Source: an uncultured Prevotellaceae bacterium (GTDB lineage: Bacteria; Bacteroidota; Bacteroidia; Bacteroidales; Bacteroidaceae). From it: a stretch of 64,000 nucleotides of DNA. Under the pieces are notes generated by a model. The model did no database searches. It was given only the letters and a program-made list of their open reading frames with translations, and was not told the DNA's origin. Shown here piece by piece: positions 24,857-32,511 of the stretch; position 1 is the stretch's first letter; every line of letters starts with the position of its first letter. The translations under genes and the position numbers were made by a program. The stretch spans positions 174,135 through 238,134 of the forward strand of contig CASFNA010000007.1 in assembly GCA_949295905.1 (NCBI GenBank). Reading direction: 5' to 3'.

Positions 24857-24937
24857 AAAAGGCGGCCTTTTGCAATGCGAAAGGTGGCCTTTTGCCGTGC
24901 GAAAGACGGTCTTTCACAACGCGGTTTGCCATGTTTT
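24857..24937. repeat. Four-unit 22-bp phased palindrome element, copy 6
   Basis: Units start at 24857, 24879, 24901 and 24923: AAAAGGCGGCCTTTT, GAAAGGTGGCCTTTT, GAAAGACGGTCTTTC and the degraded GGTTTGCCATGTTTT, with linkers GCAATGC, GCCGTGC and ACAACGC. This copy sits inside the corrinoid operon, between the BtuG-like gene and the next lipoprotein gene, so it must be transcribed with them. Confidence 0.88.
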
Positions 24938-24967
24938 GCAACTTTCTTAGTCCTTAATTTTTAACCC

Positions 24968-26122
24968 TTAATTCTTCTTCAGAAAGGCGAAATGCGCCGG
25001 AACGTCGCCCGTCGTGACGCTCCACTTCTTGCGTCCGTCGGGCGTAAAGCAGTAAAGAGTGCCGCGGACGACGTAGCTCTTGGCGTCGGTCACATATATT
25101 TCCTTGGTCTCCGGGTTGACGGCAAGGCCGTAGGGCATCTGTATTTCCTTGTCCGTGCCGTCGGTGATGAAGCTGCGCGAGACCACGGCACTCGTCTCCG
25201 TGTCTATCTTCGCATAAGAAACGTCCCAACCGTTTCCGCCTGTATAGCTGTACTCCGAACCTAAAATGTACAGCTCGTCGCCGTCGATGCACATCTCGCT
25301 GACGGCTATGCCGAGCCTGCCGGCCACCTTGTCGGTGCGCGTGTCGATGACGAAAAGGTCTGATTTCGTATCGTAATAGTCGCCGCGCGACGACACCCAG
25401 AGCCGCCCGTAGCTGTCGGCCACGATGCGGTGGAGGTTGGGCGCAACGTCGATTTTTTTCGTTTCGGTGAACGTCGCGAGGTCTATTACCGACACGGTGC
25501 GGTCATAATCGGGCACGCGGTAGCCCCCGGAGTTGGCCACATAGAGCTTTCCGCCAACCACGGCCATCTCCTCCGGCTGGTAACCGACGGTGCACTCGGC
25601 CACCACTTCAAGCGTAGCCGTGTCAACCTTGGCCACATATCCGAGCCTCGCATTGGGGTCTACCTGCACCGGCCCGGCATAAGACGACACGTAGGCGTAG
25701 CCCTCATGGAACACGATGTACCGGCAGTTGGGTATTTTTATTTCGCCGATGTGGCGCGCGTCGGCCTTCGACATCACCTCGACGAAGTTGGAACAGTTGA
25801 TTACGGCGTACAGTTTCGAGCCGTAAACCTGTATGTCGTTGCCCACGTCTCCAAGCTCAAGAACTACGTCGGGGTTGGTTTCGGCGTAGATGTTGCTGCG
25901 GTAATAGCCTGTGGTTGCGTCGAAAAAGTCGAGCGTACACTTGTTGCTGCCCATGTTGCCCTCGTTCAACAGGTAGAAGCCTGTTACCGAGCGGGGCTGC
26001 GCCGGAGCGGCAACCTGCGTCCAGGTGGACGGCACAAGCACCTCGTCGTCACCCCGGCAAGAGGCCAGGAGCACTGCGGCGAGGATGAGGAAAAGATGTT
26101 TCTGTTTCATTACTATACGCAT
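24968..26122 (-). CDS. BtuG-like surface beta-propeller lipoprotein
   Basis: A 384-residue lipoprotein (lipobox LLASC near residue 22) whose mature part is a YncE-like seven-bladed propeller: GFYLLNEGNMGSNKCTLDFF, YGSKLYAVINCSNFVEVM, EEMAVVGGKLYVANSGGYRV, SVIDLATFTETKKI and PYGLAVNPETKEIYVTDA. This matches BtuG, the very high affinity cobalamin-binding surface protein that docks on BtuB in Bacteroides. Its start (ATG at 26122) overlaps the stop codon of the TonB receptor gene by one base (TAATG); an ATG at 26110 is also possible. The riboswitch upstream of the receptor supports corrinoid as substrate. Confidence 0.88.
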   Translation of the reverse strand: MRIVMKQKHLFLILAAVLLASCRGDDEVLVPSTWTQVAAPAQPRSVTGFYLLNEGNMGSNKCTLDFFDATTGYYRSNIYAETNPDVVLELGDVGNDIQVYGSKLYAVINCSNFVEVMSKADARHIGEIKIPNCRYIVFHEGYAYVSSYAGPVQVDPNARLGYVAKVDTATLEVVAECTVGYQPEEMAVVGGKLYVANSGGYRVPDYDRTVSVIDLATFTETKKIDVAPNLHRIVADSYGRLWVSSRGDYYDTKSDLFVIDTRTDKVAGRLGIAVSEMCIDGDELYILGSEYSYTGGNGWDVSYAKIDTETSAVVSRSFITDGTDKEIQMPYGLAVNPETKEIYVTDAKSYVVRGTLYCFTPDGRKKWSVTTGDVPAHFAFLKKN

Positions 26123-28149
26123 TATATTTCAAGTTTAATGATTACCTTATAGTTGGTTCCCGGCATGGGATAGCACTTTACGACCTCAAACTGCTGGTTG
26201 AACACGTTGTTCACCTCGGCGGCAAGGCGTGTTTTCACCCCTCCGATGCGGAAGTTGTACGACAGGGCGATGTCGCTCGTGTACCACTCCGGCACATGGT
26301 TTTGCGGTATGTTCTCGGTGGCGTCGTAGCGTTCGCCGGTGTATATGAAGCTGTAGTCAAGCCCGAAGCCGCGCCACGAGGCGTTTATTACGGCCGAGCC
26401 GCTGTGCCACGGGATGTAAGGTATCTGGTCGCCGTAGTACGTGTTGGCGCGGCTCGTCACGTCTTCGGCCTGCTCGTAGGTGTAGCTTAGCCGCGCATCA
26501 AGGTGCAATCCGCAGGGAAACGCCCACGAGGCTTGCGCCGAAACGTCGAGGCCGAGGATGTCAACGCGGCCGAGGTTGACCATCGTCCAGCGGAACTGGT
26601 TTGACGTGGGGACGGCTATTATTTTGTCTTTCACCTTATTATAATATGCGTCCGCCTGCACCTCAACGCGCTTGAGCCACGAGCGGCGGGGCGCGGCGGC
26701 GTAGGTGAAGCCGATGTCGTACTGCGTGGTGTACTCCGGGCGGAGCTTCACATTGCCGATGAAGGTATAGTAAAGGTCGTTGAGCGTGGGCATACGGAAT
26801 ATGTTTTTATAGAATCCGCGCAGGCTGAAGTCTATGCGGCGGAAGGGCTTGTACGACACGACGAGGGTCGGGGTAAGCTCCGCCTTGCCGTCCATCCTGG
26901 CGGTGTCTACGGCCACACGGTCGGCCACGAACGTGCCGAGCACGCTGGCCTGCGCCTTAAGACTGCGGTATTCGGCGGCAACGGCGGCTGCAACGAGCAC
27001 CGTATGGCGCACGGGATAAGCAAAGTTATAGAGGTCGGCCGAGAGCTTGTTCCACTGGTAATCGGCCGAGAGGGACGCGCTCCAGTGGCTGCTGAAGCGG
27101 TAGAGATTGGCAAGAGAAAGGTAGGCTTCTTGCTGGCGGTAGCGGTTGTCCACATACATGGCGCTCTCGTCGAGGGCCGGGTCGGAGAGATAATGCAGGT
27201 AGTCGTAGGCGTACTTGCCGTTGAGCATGAGGCTGTAGCGGCCTGTCATGCGTTTGCGCAGCGACGCCTGGACGAACGCGTTGGTGTCCCACTGGCGGTC
27301 CTCATGCTCCAAGCGGCAGCGCACCACAGCCCCGGGCAGTCCCCGCTCCGAACGGTAGACGTAAGCCTTGGCGCGCCACGAGCCGCCATTGAGCCGTCCG
27401 AAGAGGCCCGCCTCGCCGCGAAACGCACTCACGTCGCCGTTGGCGCGCACCGCCGTGGTGTCATATCCGCCCTGGGTATGGTAGCGGTAACGGTACCGTC
27501 CGTTGGTGTACATATACTCTGCACTAACCGACGAACTGACGTTCTCACTGATTTTCTGCTCCCACACGACGGCCGGATTGGCCAGAGCGAAGGAGCCTGC
27601 CTTCATGGTTGCGCGCAGGTTGAACGTACGTCCGCCATCGAACACGGGCGTGCGGCTTTGCAGATACACCGTGGCGGCGGAGCCGAAATCCTTTGCCGGC
27701 TGGAAGATTGCGCTGCGCTGGCCGTTGTACACGGAGACGGCCTCCATGTTGTCAAGCGAGAATCGGCCAAGGTCTATCTGTCCGTTCTGCGCGTTGCCCA
27801 ACTCGATGCCGTCGTAGAACACGCCTACATGCTGCGTGCCCATGCCGCGTATGTTGACCGTCTTCAGGCCGCCCACGCCGCCGTAGTCCTTGATTTGCAC
27901 GCCCGAGAAATAGCGTATGGCGTCGGCCACCGAGAGGGCCGACATCCTTTCGAGCCGCTCCCCCGTAAGAGTCTGCACGGGCAAGAGGTCGCGCGACGCG
28001 CCGCGCCGCGCCGTAACGGTAACTTCATCAATGGTTTTCGTCGAAGAAACGACCGTGTCCTTCTGCGCATCCTGGCCGTAAGCGCAGGACGCGGCAAGGC
28101 AGAATAAGCCTGAAATTATTGTATGCCGTAATGTCATTGCCTGTTTCAT
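26122..28149 (-). CDS. btuB: TonB-dependent corrinoid receptor, BtuB-like
   Basis: A 675-residue outer-membrane receptor for energy-dependent uptake. Signal peptide MTLRHTIISGLFCLAASCAYG (start MKQAM at 28149). Then a TonB-box-like TIDEVTVTA, a plug domain (LERMSALSVADAIRYFSGVQ, GGLKTVNIRGMGTQHVGVFYDG), and a 22-strand barrel ending in the aromatic-flanked strand NYKVIIKLEI. A cobalamin riboswitch sits in its leader, so the ligand is almost certainly a corrinoid. The receptor is smaller than SusC-type receptors and lacks their N-terminal CarboxypepD-like domain, consistent with BtuB. Downstream genes encode the BtuG-like and other surface proteins. Confidence 0.92.
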   Translation of the reverse strand: MKQAMTLRHTIISGLFCLAASCAYGQDAQKDTVVSSTKTIDEVTVTARRGASRDLLPVQTLTGERLERMSALSVADAIRYFSGVQIKDYGGVGGLKTVNIRGMGTQHVGVFYDGIELGNAQNGQIDLGRFSLDNMEAVSVYNGQRSAIFQPAKDFGSAATVYLQSRTPVFDGGRTFNLRATMKAGSFALANPAVVWEQKISENVSSSVSAEYMYTNGRYRYRYHTQGGYDTTAVRANGDVSAFRGEAGLFGRLNGGSWRAKAYVYRSERGLPGAVVRCRLEHEDRQWDTNAFVQASLRKRMTGRYSLMLNGKYAYDYLHYLSDPALDESAMYVDNRYRQQEAYLSLANLYRFSSHWSASLSADYQWNKLSADLYNFAYPVRHTVLVAAAVAAEYRSLKAQASVLGTFVADRVAVDTARMDGKAELTPTLVVSYKPFRRIDFSLRGFYKNIFRMPTLNDLYYTFIGNVKLRPEYTTQYDIGFTYAAAPRRSWLKRVEVQADAYYNKVKDKIIAVPTSNQFRWTMVNLGRVDILGLDVSAQASWAFPCGLHLDARLSYTYEQAEDVTSRANTYYGDQIPYIPWHSGSAVINASWRGFGLDYSFIYTGERYDATENIPQNHVPEWYTSDIALSYNFRIGGVKTRLAAEVNNVFNQQFEVVKCYPMPGTNYKVIIKLEI

Positions 28150-28271
28150 TCCCCGTAAAACAAGGCCTCGCGTCGGGGCGTAAGGATGAAACAGAATGGC
28201 GCATGGCCGCAGTGGCGCACACCGTAAAGTTTCTCCGCAGCCTTTCCTCGAAAGCCGTTGAGCACGTAAAA

Positions 28272-28455
28272 AGCCGGTGTGGCAGGTCTTCTGACTTGTT
28301 CCCGGCGGCAAGCGCCTTCCCAGACACGTGGTCCAGTGGCGTCGTTGCTTGCCGTCCTAAAAAAGGAACTCACAGCAGCGGGACTGTTCAGGACTCTCAC
28401 CTGATTCCCTTTTAATCGCCTGCGCCCGTCAAAGCGCGCGGCGAACCTACACGAC
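28272..28455 (-). promoter_or_regulatory. Cobalamin riboswitch
   Basis: The minus-strand leader contains the conserved blocks of the adenosylcobalamin riboswitch in order: GGGAATCAGGTGAGAGTCCTG-like sequence near 28410-28390 (with GTGAGAGTCCTGA), the CCCGCTGCTGTGAG block near 28382-28369, GCCACTGGACC near 28340-28330, TGGGAAGGCGCTTGCC near 28323-28308, and AGTCAGAAGACCTGCC near 28297-28282. It begins about 30 nt after the predicted start of transcription and ends about 120 nt before the btuB ATG. Binding of cobalamin would turn the operon off. Confidence 0.95.
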
Positions 28456-28490
28456 TGTAATAAATATGTATGTCCGACTGACGGACGGTG

Positions 28491-28521
28491 CAAAGGTAGT
28501 CAAAGTATCTTTAACGGCAAA
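28491..28521 (-). promoter_or_regulatory. Promoter of corrinoid uptake operon
   Basis: On the minus strand TTTG (28521-28518) and TACCTTTG (28498-28491) are 19 bp apart, just upstream of the cobalamin riboswitch. Confidence 0.85.
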
Positions 28522-28683
28522 ACAAACGGCGTGCATTTTTCAAATGTTTTTAAAAACGCATCCATCGGTTACGCTCCCGCCTCGTCGAAAGCAAGGGAAA
28601 CCAACAAGCAACAATCAAAGGCCATGCGCACAGTACGGCGGCTACCGGCATCCGTGTAACTCGCTGACAATCAGGCACGTTGC

Positions 28684-28764
28684 GAAAGGCCGTCTTTTAC
28701 ATTGCAAAAGACGGCCTTTTGACATGCAATTGACGGCCTTTTGGAAGGCGAAAAGCCGTCAATT
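28684..28764. repeat. Four-unit 22-bp phased palindrome element, copy 7
   Basis: Units start at 28684, 28706, 28728 and 28750: GAAAGGCCGTCTTTT and AAAAGACGGCCTTTT (reverse complements but for one end base), AATTGACGGCCTTTT and GAAAAGCCGTCAATT (near reverse complements). Upstream flank CGCTGACAATCAGGCACGTTGC resembles that of copy 8. It lies between the divergent corrinoid operon and the mutS-like gene. Confidence 0.92.
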
Positions 28765-29020
28765 AGAATTCATCCGCAGTTCTGGTGTATAGGAAGACTG
28801 TATCTTCTTTTGTTTTTGTGATTGCATTTCATGTACACATCCTGCTGCAATCCGGGTTGCCGGTAACCGCCTTTCGGAAAACCATCTGCGCCACGCCGCA
28901 CGGCTGAAGGCCGCCGGGCGTGGATGCCAGGGCGGTGTTTTAACCTTTTTTACGTGACGCATGGGGCGGCGGATGGCGCTAAAATACTAATTTTGTAGTC
29001 ACATAGAACACAAGGGAACA

Positions 29021-30871
29021 ATGGAAAACAAGAAACATACGACCAAGGCCGGGCTGGCCGGTTTTTACAATGAACGCGTAGAAAGGCTGTCGGCCGAGAT
29101 ACGGCAGATGAAGAAGAACAACGTGACGTACATCATGACGGAGCTGTTCTCGTTCGGCATGGCTGTCGTGGCGGCGGTGGTCTACTGCGTGAGAGACTTG
29201 CAGGGGCAGTGGCTCGTGGCCGCGTTGGCCATGCTGGCAGTGTATGCCGTGGTGCGCAAGGCCGACGTGAAGAACGGCCGGAAGATTGACCGCCGCAGGC
29301 GTCTGCTCGCGGTTTACAGCCGCGAACTGAAGTACCTGGCAGGCGACTACTCCTGCATCGGCGGCGGAAGCAGGTATAAGGACCCGCAGCACGCTTTCAC
29401 CTTCGACATGGACGTGTACGGCCACGACTCCCTATACAACCGTATAAACCGTACGGTTACCACCGGCGGCGGCGACACTTTGGCCCAATGGCTGGGCAGT
29501 CTGCTGAAAGACAGGGCGGCGGTGGAACGCAGGCGCGAGGCCATAAACGAGCTGGCCGGGCTGGAGCAGTGGCGGTCGGCCTTCCTGGCGACAGGCGTAA
29601 ACCCCGATACTGGGGGCGACAGCGACGACGGGCGCATTGACTCAAACGAAATACTGCGCGCCGTCGGCGATGTGGCAGGCAGGCGCATAGCCCCCAAGGC
29701 TGGGACGGGACGGACCAAGGCCGTGGCCGCCGCAGCGATGGCATGCTTCCTCGCGCTCACCGTGTTGGCCGTGGTGGGCGTGGTTCCGGCCACGCTCGCC
29801 GTGCTGTGGGGCGTGGTTCAGATGTTCGTAGTCATCGGTCTTAACTCGAAATCCATCCACGACATAAGCCGCGCCGTAGAGAGTCTGCACGCCCACATGC
29901 AGGCTTACATCGGACTGATACGCCACATCGGCAAGGCAAACTTCACCTGCGAAGAGCTGAAAAGCCTGCAAGCCGCGCTGGCGGAGGGCGGCGGAGGCGC
30001 GGCGGCTTCGTTCGGAGAGCTGTCTGAAATACTGAAAAGCCTCGACCGACGGGGCAACTTCATCGGTCTCATACTGTTCAACATGTTCGCCATGAGCGAC
30101 TACTTCCTCGTGCGGCGGTTCCTGAAATGGCAGCGCACTTATATGGGGAGCATGGACGGATGGGTTGACGCCGTAAGCCGCATGGATGCCTTGGTGTCGA
30201 TGGCCGTGTTCCGTTACAACGAGCCGCAGGCCGTGGAGGCCGAAGTTGTGGACGACGACCGCGTGGTCTACGAGGCCCGGGGGCTGCACCATCCGTTCCT
30301 CGGCGACGGGGCGGTGCGCAACGATTTTACCATCGCCGATGGCGAATATTACATCATAACGGGGGCGAACATGGCCGGGAAGAGCACCTTCCTGCGCTCT
30401 GTGGGCGTGAACTACGTGCTCGCAATGAACGGAATGCCCGTGTTTGCCGACTCGTTGCGCGTCTCGGCTTTCAATCTTTTCACCAGCATGCGCACCACCG
30501 ACGACCTCAGCCGGGGCATCAGCTACTTCAACGCCGAGCTGCTGCGGCTGCGCCAATTGCTCGAAAGCTGCCGCCAAGCAGGGCGCACGCTAATCATACT
30601 CGACGAAATACTGAAGGGTACAAACTCGCTCGACAAGCTCAACGGCTCGCGCCTTTTCCTCGAAGCCGTGGCCAAACTGCCAGTCACGGGCATAATCGCC
30701 ACACACGACCTGGAGCTGTCCAAGATGGAGGACGAGCACCCCACGCGCTTCCACAACTGGTGCTTCGAAATAGAACTGGCCGACAACATAACGTACACAT
30801 ACAAGATAACGCGCGGCGTGGCGCGCAACCAGAACGCCACATTCCTGCTTAAAGGAATATTGAAAAGTTAA
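29021..30871 (+). CDS. Membrane-associated MutS-family ATPase
   Basis: This 616-residue protein carries a MutS-type ABC ATPase at the C-terminus: GANMAGKSTFLRSVG (Walker A, near residue 453), RTTDDLSRGISYFNAE (signature), LIILDEILKGTNSLD (Walker B and D-loop), GIIATHDLEL. The central core domain precedes it. Unlike MutS1 or MutS2 it has two pairs of hydrophobic segments (about residues 42-76 and 233-275), which suggests a membrane anchor, and it lacks the mismatch-recognition N-domain and the Smr nuclease domain. Such proteins are widespread in Bacteroidetes and their function is unknown. A TAATTTTG box at 28988-28995 may be the -10-type element. It is monocistronic. Confidence 0.88.
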   Translation: MENKKHTTKAGLAGFYNERVERLSAEIRQMKKNNVTYIMTELFSFGMAVVAAVVYCVRDLQGQWLVAALAMLAVYAVVRKADVKNGRKIDRRRRLLAVYSRELKYLAGDYSCIGGGSRYKDPQHAFTFDMDVYGHDSLYNRINRTVTTGGGDTLAQWLGSLLKDRAAVERRREAINELAGLEQWRSAFLATGVNPDTGGDSDDGRIDSNEILRAVGDVAGRRIAPKAGTGRTKAVAAAAMACFLALTVLAVVGVVPATLAVLWGVVQMFVVIGLNSKSIHDISRAVESLHAHMQAYIGLIRHIGKANFTCEELKSLQAALAEGGGGAAASFGELSEILKSLDRRGNFIGLILFNMFAMSDYFLVRRFLKWQRTYMGSMDGWVDAVSRMDALVSMAVFRYNEPQAVEAEVVDDDRVVYEARGLHHPFLGDGAVRNDFTIADGEYYIITGANMAGKSTFLRSVGVNYVLAMNGMPVFADSLRVSAFNLFTSMRTTDDLSRGISYFNAELLRLRQLLESCRQAGRTLIILDEILKGTNSLDKLNGSRLFLEAVAKLPVTGIIATHDLELSKMEDEHPTRFHNWCFEIELADNITYTYKITRGVARNQNATFLLKGILKS

Positions 30872-30945
30872 GAATCAAGGGTTAAGAATTAAAAAAATTA
30901 CCAGCAAAGCACATTTTCTTAATTCTTAACTCTTAATTCTCAGCT
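30868..30945. repeat. Low-complexity inverted repeat after mutS-like gene
   Basis: AGAATCAAGGGTTAAGAATTAAG words at about 30870-30892 pair with CTTAATTCTTAACTCTTAATTCTC-like words at 30918-30942. The repeat can act as a terminator for the mutS-like gene. The words match those at 20938-21053. Confidence 0.7.
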
Positions 30946-30999
30946 CATTTGACATACATCAATAAAACGCGCGTTATCCGCATTTTGTAAAATAAAATC

Positions 31000-31030
31000 C
31001 TTGCAAATATTGAAAAAATCCGTACCTTTG
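31000..31030 (+). promoter_or_regulatory. Promoter of short RNA unit
   Basis: CTTG (31000-31003) and TACCTTTG (31023-31030) are 19 bp apart. A start near 31037 would give a transcript ending at the hairpin at 31073-31097. Confidence 0.75.
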
Positions 31031-31036
31031 CACTGT

Positions 31037-31097
31037 GTTTTTCATAGTATTAGATTTAAGGTTAACAAGATTGGAGTACAGCGGTACTCCTTTTTTT
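31037..31097 (+). ncRNA. Candidate ~60-nt small RNA with own terminator
   Basis: Between the promoter at 31000-31030 and a textbook terminator lies a non-coding stretch with TAGATTTAAGGTTAACAAGA-type sequence. The terminator is GGAGTAC (31073-31079), loop AGCG, GTACTCC (31084-31090) and seven T (31091-31097). The AGATTTAAGGTTAACAA word is one I associate with recurrent small transcripts in Bacteroidales, but I cannot confirm a family. The exact 5' end is inferred from the promoter. The fba promoter is downstream of it, so it is separate from fba. Confidence 0.65.
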
Positions 31098-31266
31098 ATG
31101 CCTTAACGTCAGCGGCGAGGCTGTCCTGCGTTCGTTTTTGCTTGCCCAACAGGCCCTTTTGCAGACTTTTGCTAAATTCAGTTGCCAAAATAACTCGGCG
31201 TTTCCCGTCAATGTGAAATTAATCTGAAAATTCACCGCTTTGAAATACTAAAAGTCGCGCCAATCC

Positions 31267-31297
31267 TTTGTTTTGACGGAATAAAGTGTTAACTTTG
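31267..31297 (+). promoter_or_regulatory. Promoter of fba
   Basis: TTTG (31267-31270) and TAACTTTG (31290-31297), 19 bp apart, lie about 50 bp before the fba ATG. Confidence 0.8.
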
Positions 31298-31346
31298 CGG
31301 TGTTATAACGACAGATTATTCATAATAACATAAAACTTTTTGAATT

Positions 31347-32351
31347 ATGGTAAGTTACAAGACACTTGGCTTGGTGAACACGCGTGACATGTTCGCAAGG
31401 GCCATCAACGGCGGATATGCCGTTCCGGCGTTCAACTTCAACAACCTTGAGCAGCTGCAGGCTATCATCAAGGCTTCATCAGAATTGAGGTCGCCCGTCA
31501 TCCTGCAAGTATCAAAGGGCGCGCGCAACTACGCCAACCAGACTCTTCTTCGTTACATGGCTGAAGGCGCGGTAGCATACGCTAAGGAACTGGGCTGCGA
31601 GCATCCTGAAATTGTGCTCCACCTCGACCACGGAGACAGCTTCGAGCTGTGCAAGAGCTGTGTTGACATGGGCTTCTCTTCTGTCATGATTGACGGTTCT
31701 TCACTGCCTTACGACGAGAACGTGGCCCTGACAAAGAAGGTCGTTGACTACGCTCACCAGTACGACGTGACAGTAGAGGGAGAGCTCGGAGTGCTCGCAG
31801 GCGTTGAGGACGAGGTTGTAGCCGAGGAGTCTCACTATACAAAACCCGAAGAGGTAATCGACTTTACAAGCAAGACAGGCGTTGACTCTCTCGCCATCTC
31901 TATCGGCACAAGCCACGGAGCATACAAGTTCAAGCCCGAGCAGTGCACACGCGACCCGAAGACCGGCCGCCTCGTGCCTCCTCCTTTGGCTTTCGACGTG
32001 CTCGACGAAATCATGCAGAAGCTGCCCGGATTCCCCATCGTGCTTCACGGCTCTTCATCAGTTCCCCAGGAATATGTTGACATGATTAACCAGTACGGCG
32101 GCAAGTTGCCCGACGCTGTGGGCATTCCCGAGGAGCAGTTGCGCAAGGCTTCAAAGAGCGCTGTTTGCAAAATCAACATCGACTCTGACTCTCGTCTGGC
32201 ATTCACAGCTGCCGTTCGCAAAACATTGGCCGAGAAACCGGCAGAGTTTGACCCGCGCAAATACTGCGGACCGGCACGCGACCTCATGGAGGAGATGTAC
32301 AAGCACAAGATTATTGACGTGCTCGGCTCTGACAACAAGCTGGCTCAGTAA
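31347..32351 (+). CDS. fba: Class II fructose-1,6-bisphosphate aldolase
   Basis: A cytosolic zinc enzyme of glycolysis and gluconeogenesis that interconverts fructose-1,6-bisphosphate with glyceraldehyde-3-phosphate and dihydroxyacetone phosphate. The 334-residue protein has YAVPAFNFNNLEQLQAII near the N-terminus, VLHLDHGDSFELCKSCVD with catalytic Asp and zinc His, GELGVLAGVEDEV, SIGTSHGAYKF with a zinc His, VLHGSSSVPQ, and INIDSDSRLAFTAAVRK. Codon usage is strongly biased, as expected of a highly expressed gene. It has its own promoter and a terminator at 32409-32435. Confidence 0.98.
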   Translation: MVSYKTLGLVNTRDMFARAINGGYAVPAFNFNNLEQLQAIIKASSELRSPVILQVSKGARNYANQTLLRYMAEGAVAYAKELGCEHPEIVLHLDHGDSFELCKSCVDMGFSSVMIDGSSLPYDENVALTKKVVDYAHQYDVTVEGELGVLAGVEDEVVAEESHYTKPEEVIDFTSKTGVDSLAISIGTSHGAYKFKPEQCTRDPKTGRLVPPPLAFDVLDEIMQKLPGFPIVLHGSSSVPQEYVDMINQYGGKLPDAVGIPEEQLRKASKSAVCKINIDSDSRLAFTAAVRKTLAEKPAEFDPRKYCGPARDLMEEMYKHKIIDVLGSDNKLAQ

Positions 32352-32511
32352 TAGTGAAAAGATAAAAACGAAAAGTGAAAAATCCAACACTTTTCGAATA
32401 AAATATGAAAACCCCGTGGCTCGGCCACGGGGTTTCTCATTTTCATTCCAGCCTATATATTAATAAGGTGACGGATTTTTCACTTTTCGTTTTTCGCTTT
32501 TCCCTTCTCAA
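32352..32511. repeat. Low-complexity inverted repeat between fba and rodA
   Basis: GTGAAAAGATAAAAACGAAAAGTG-type words directly after the fba stop face the complementary CACTTTTCGTTTTTCGCTTTTC-type words at about 32479-32505. A separate GC-rich terminator lies in the loop. The flanking genes converge. Confidence 0.75.
32409..32435 (+). terminator. Intrinsic terminator of fba
   Basis: AAACCCCGTGGC (32409-32420), loop TCG and GCCACGGGGTTT (32424-32435) make a 12-bp perfect stem in the fba-rodA gap. Its A- and T-rich ends allow bidirectional action between the converging genes. Confidence 0.85.
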
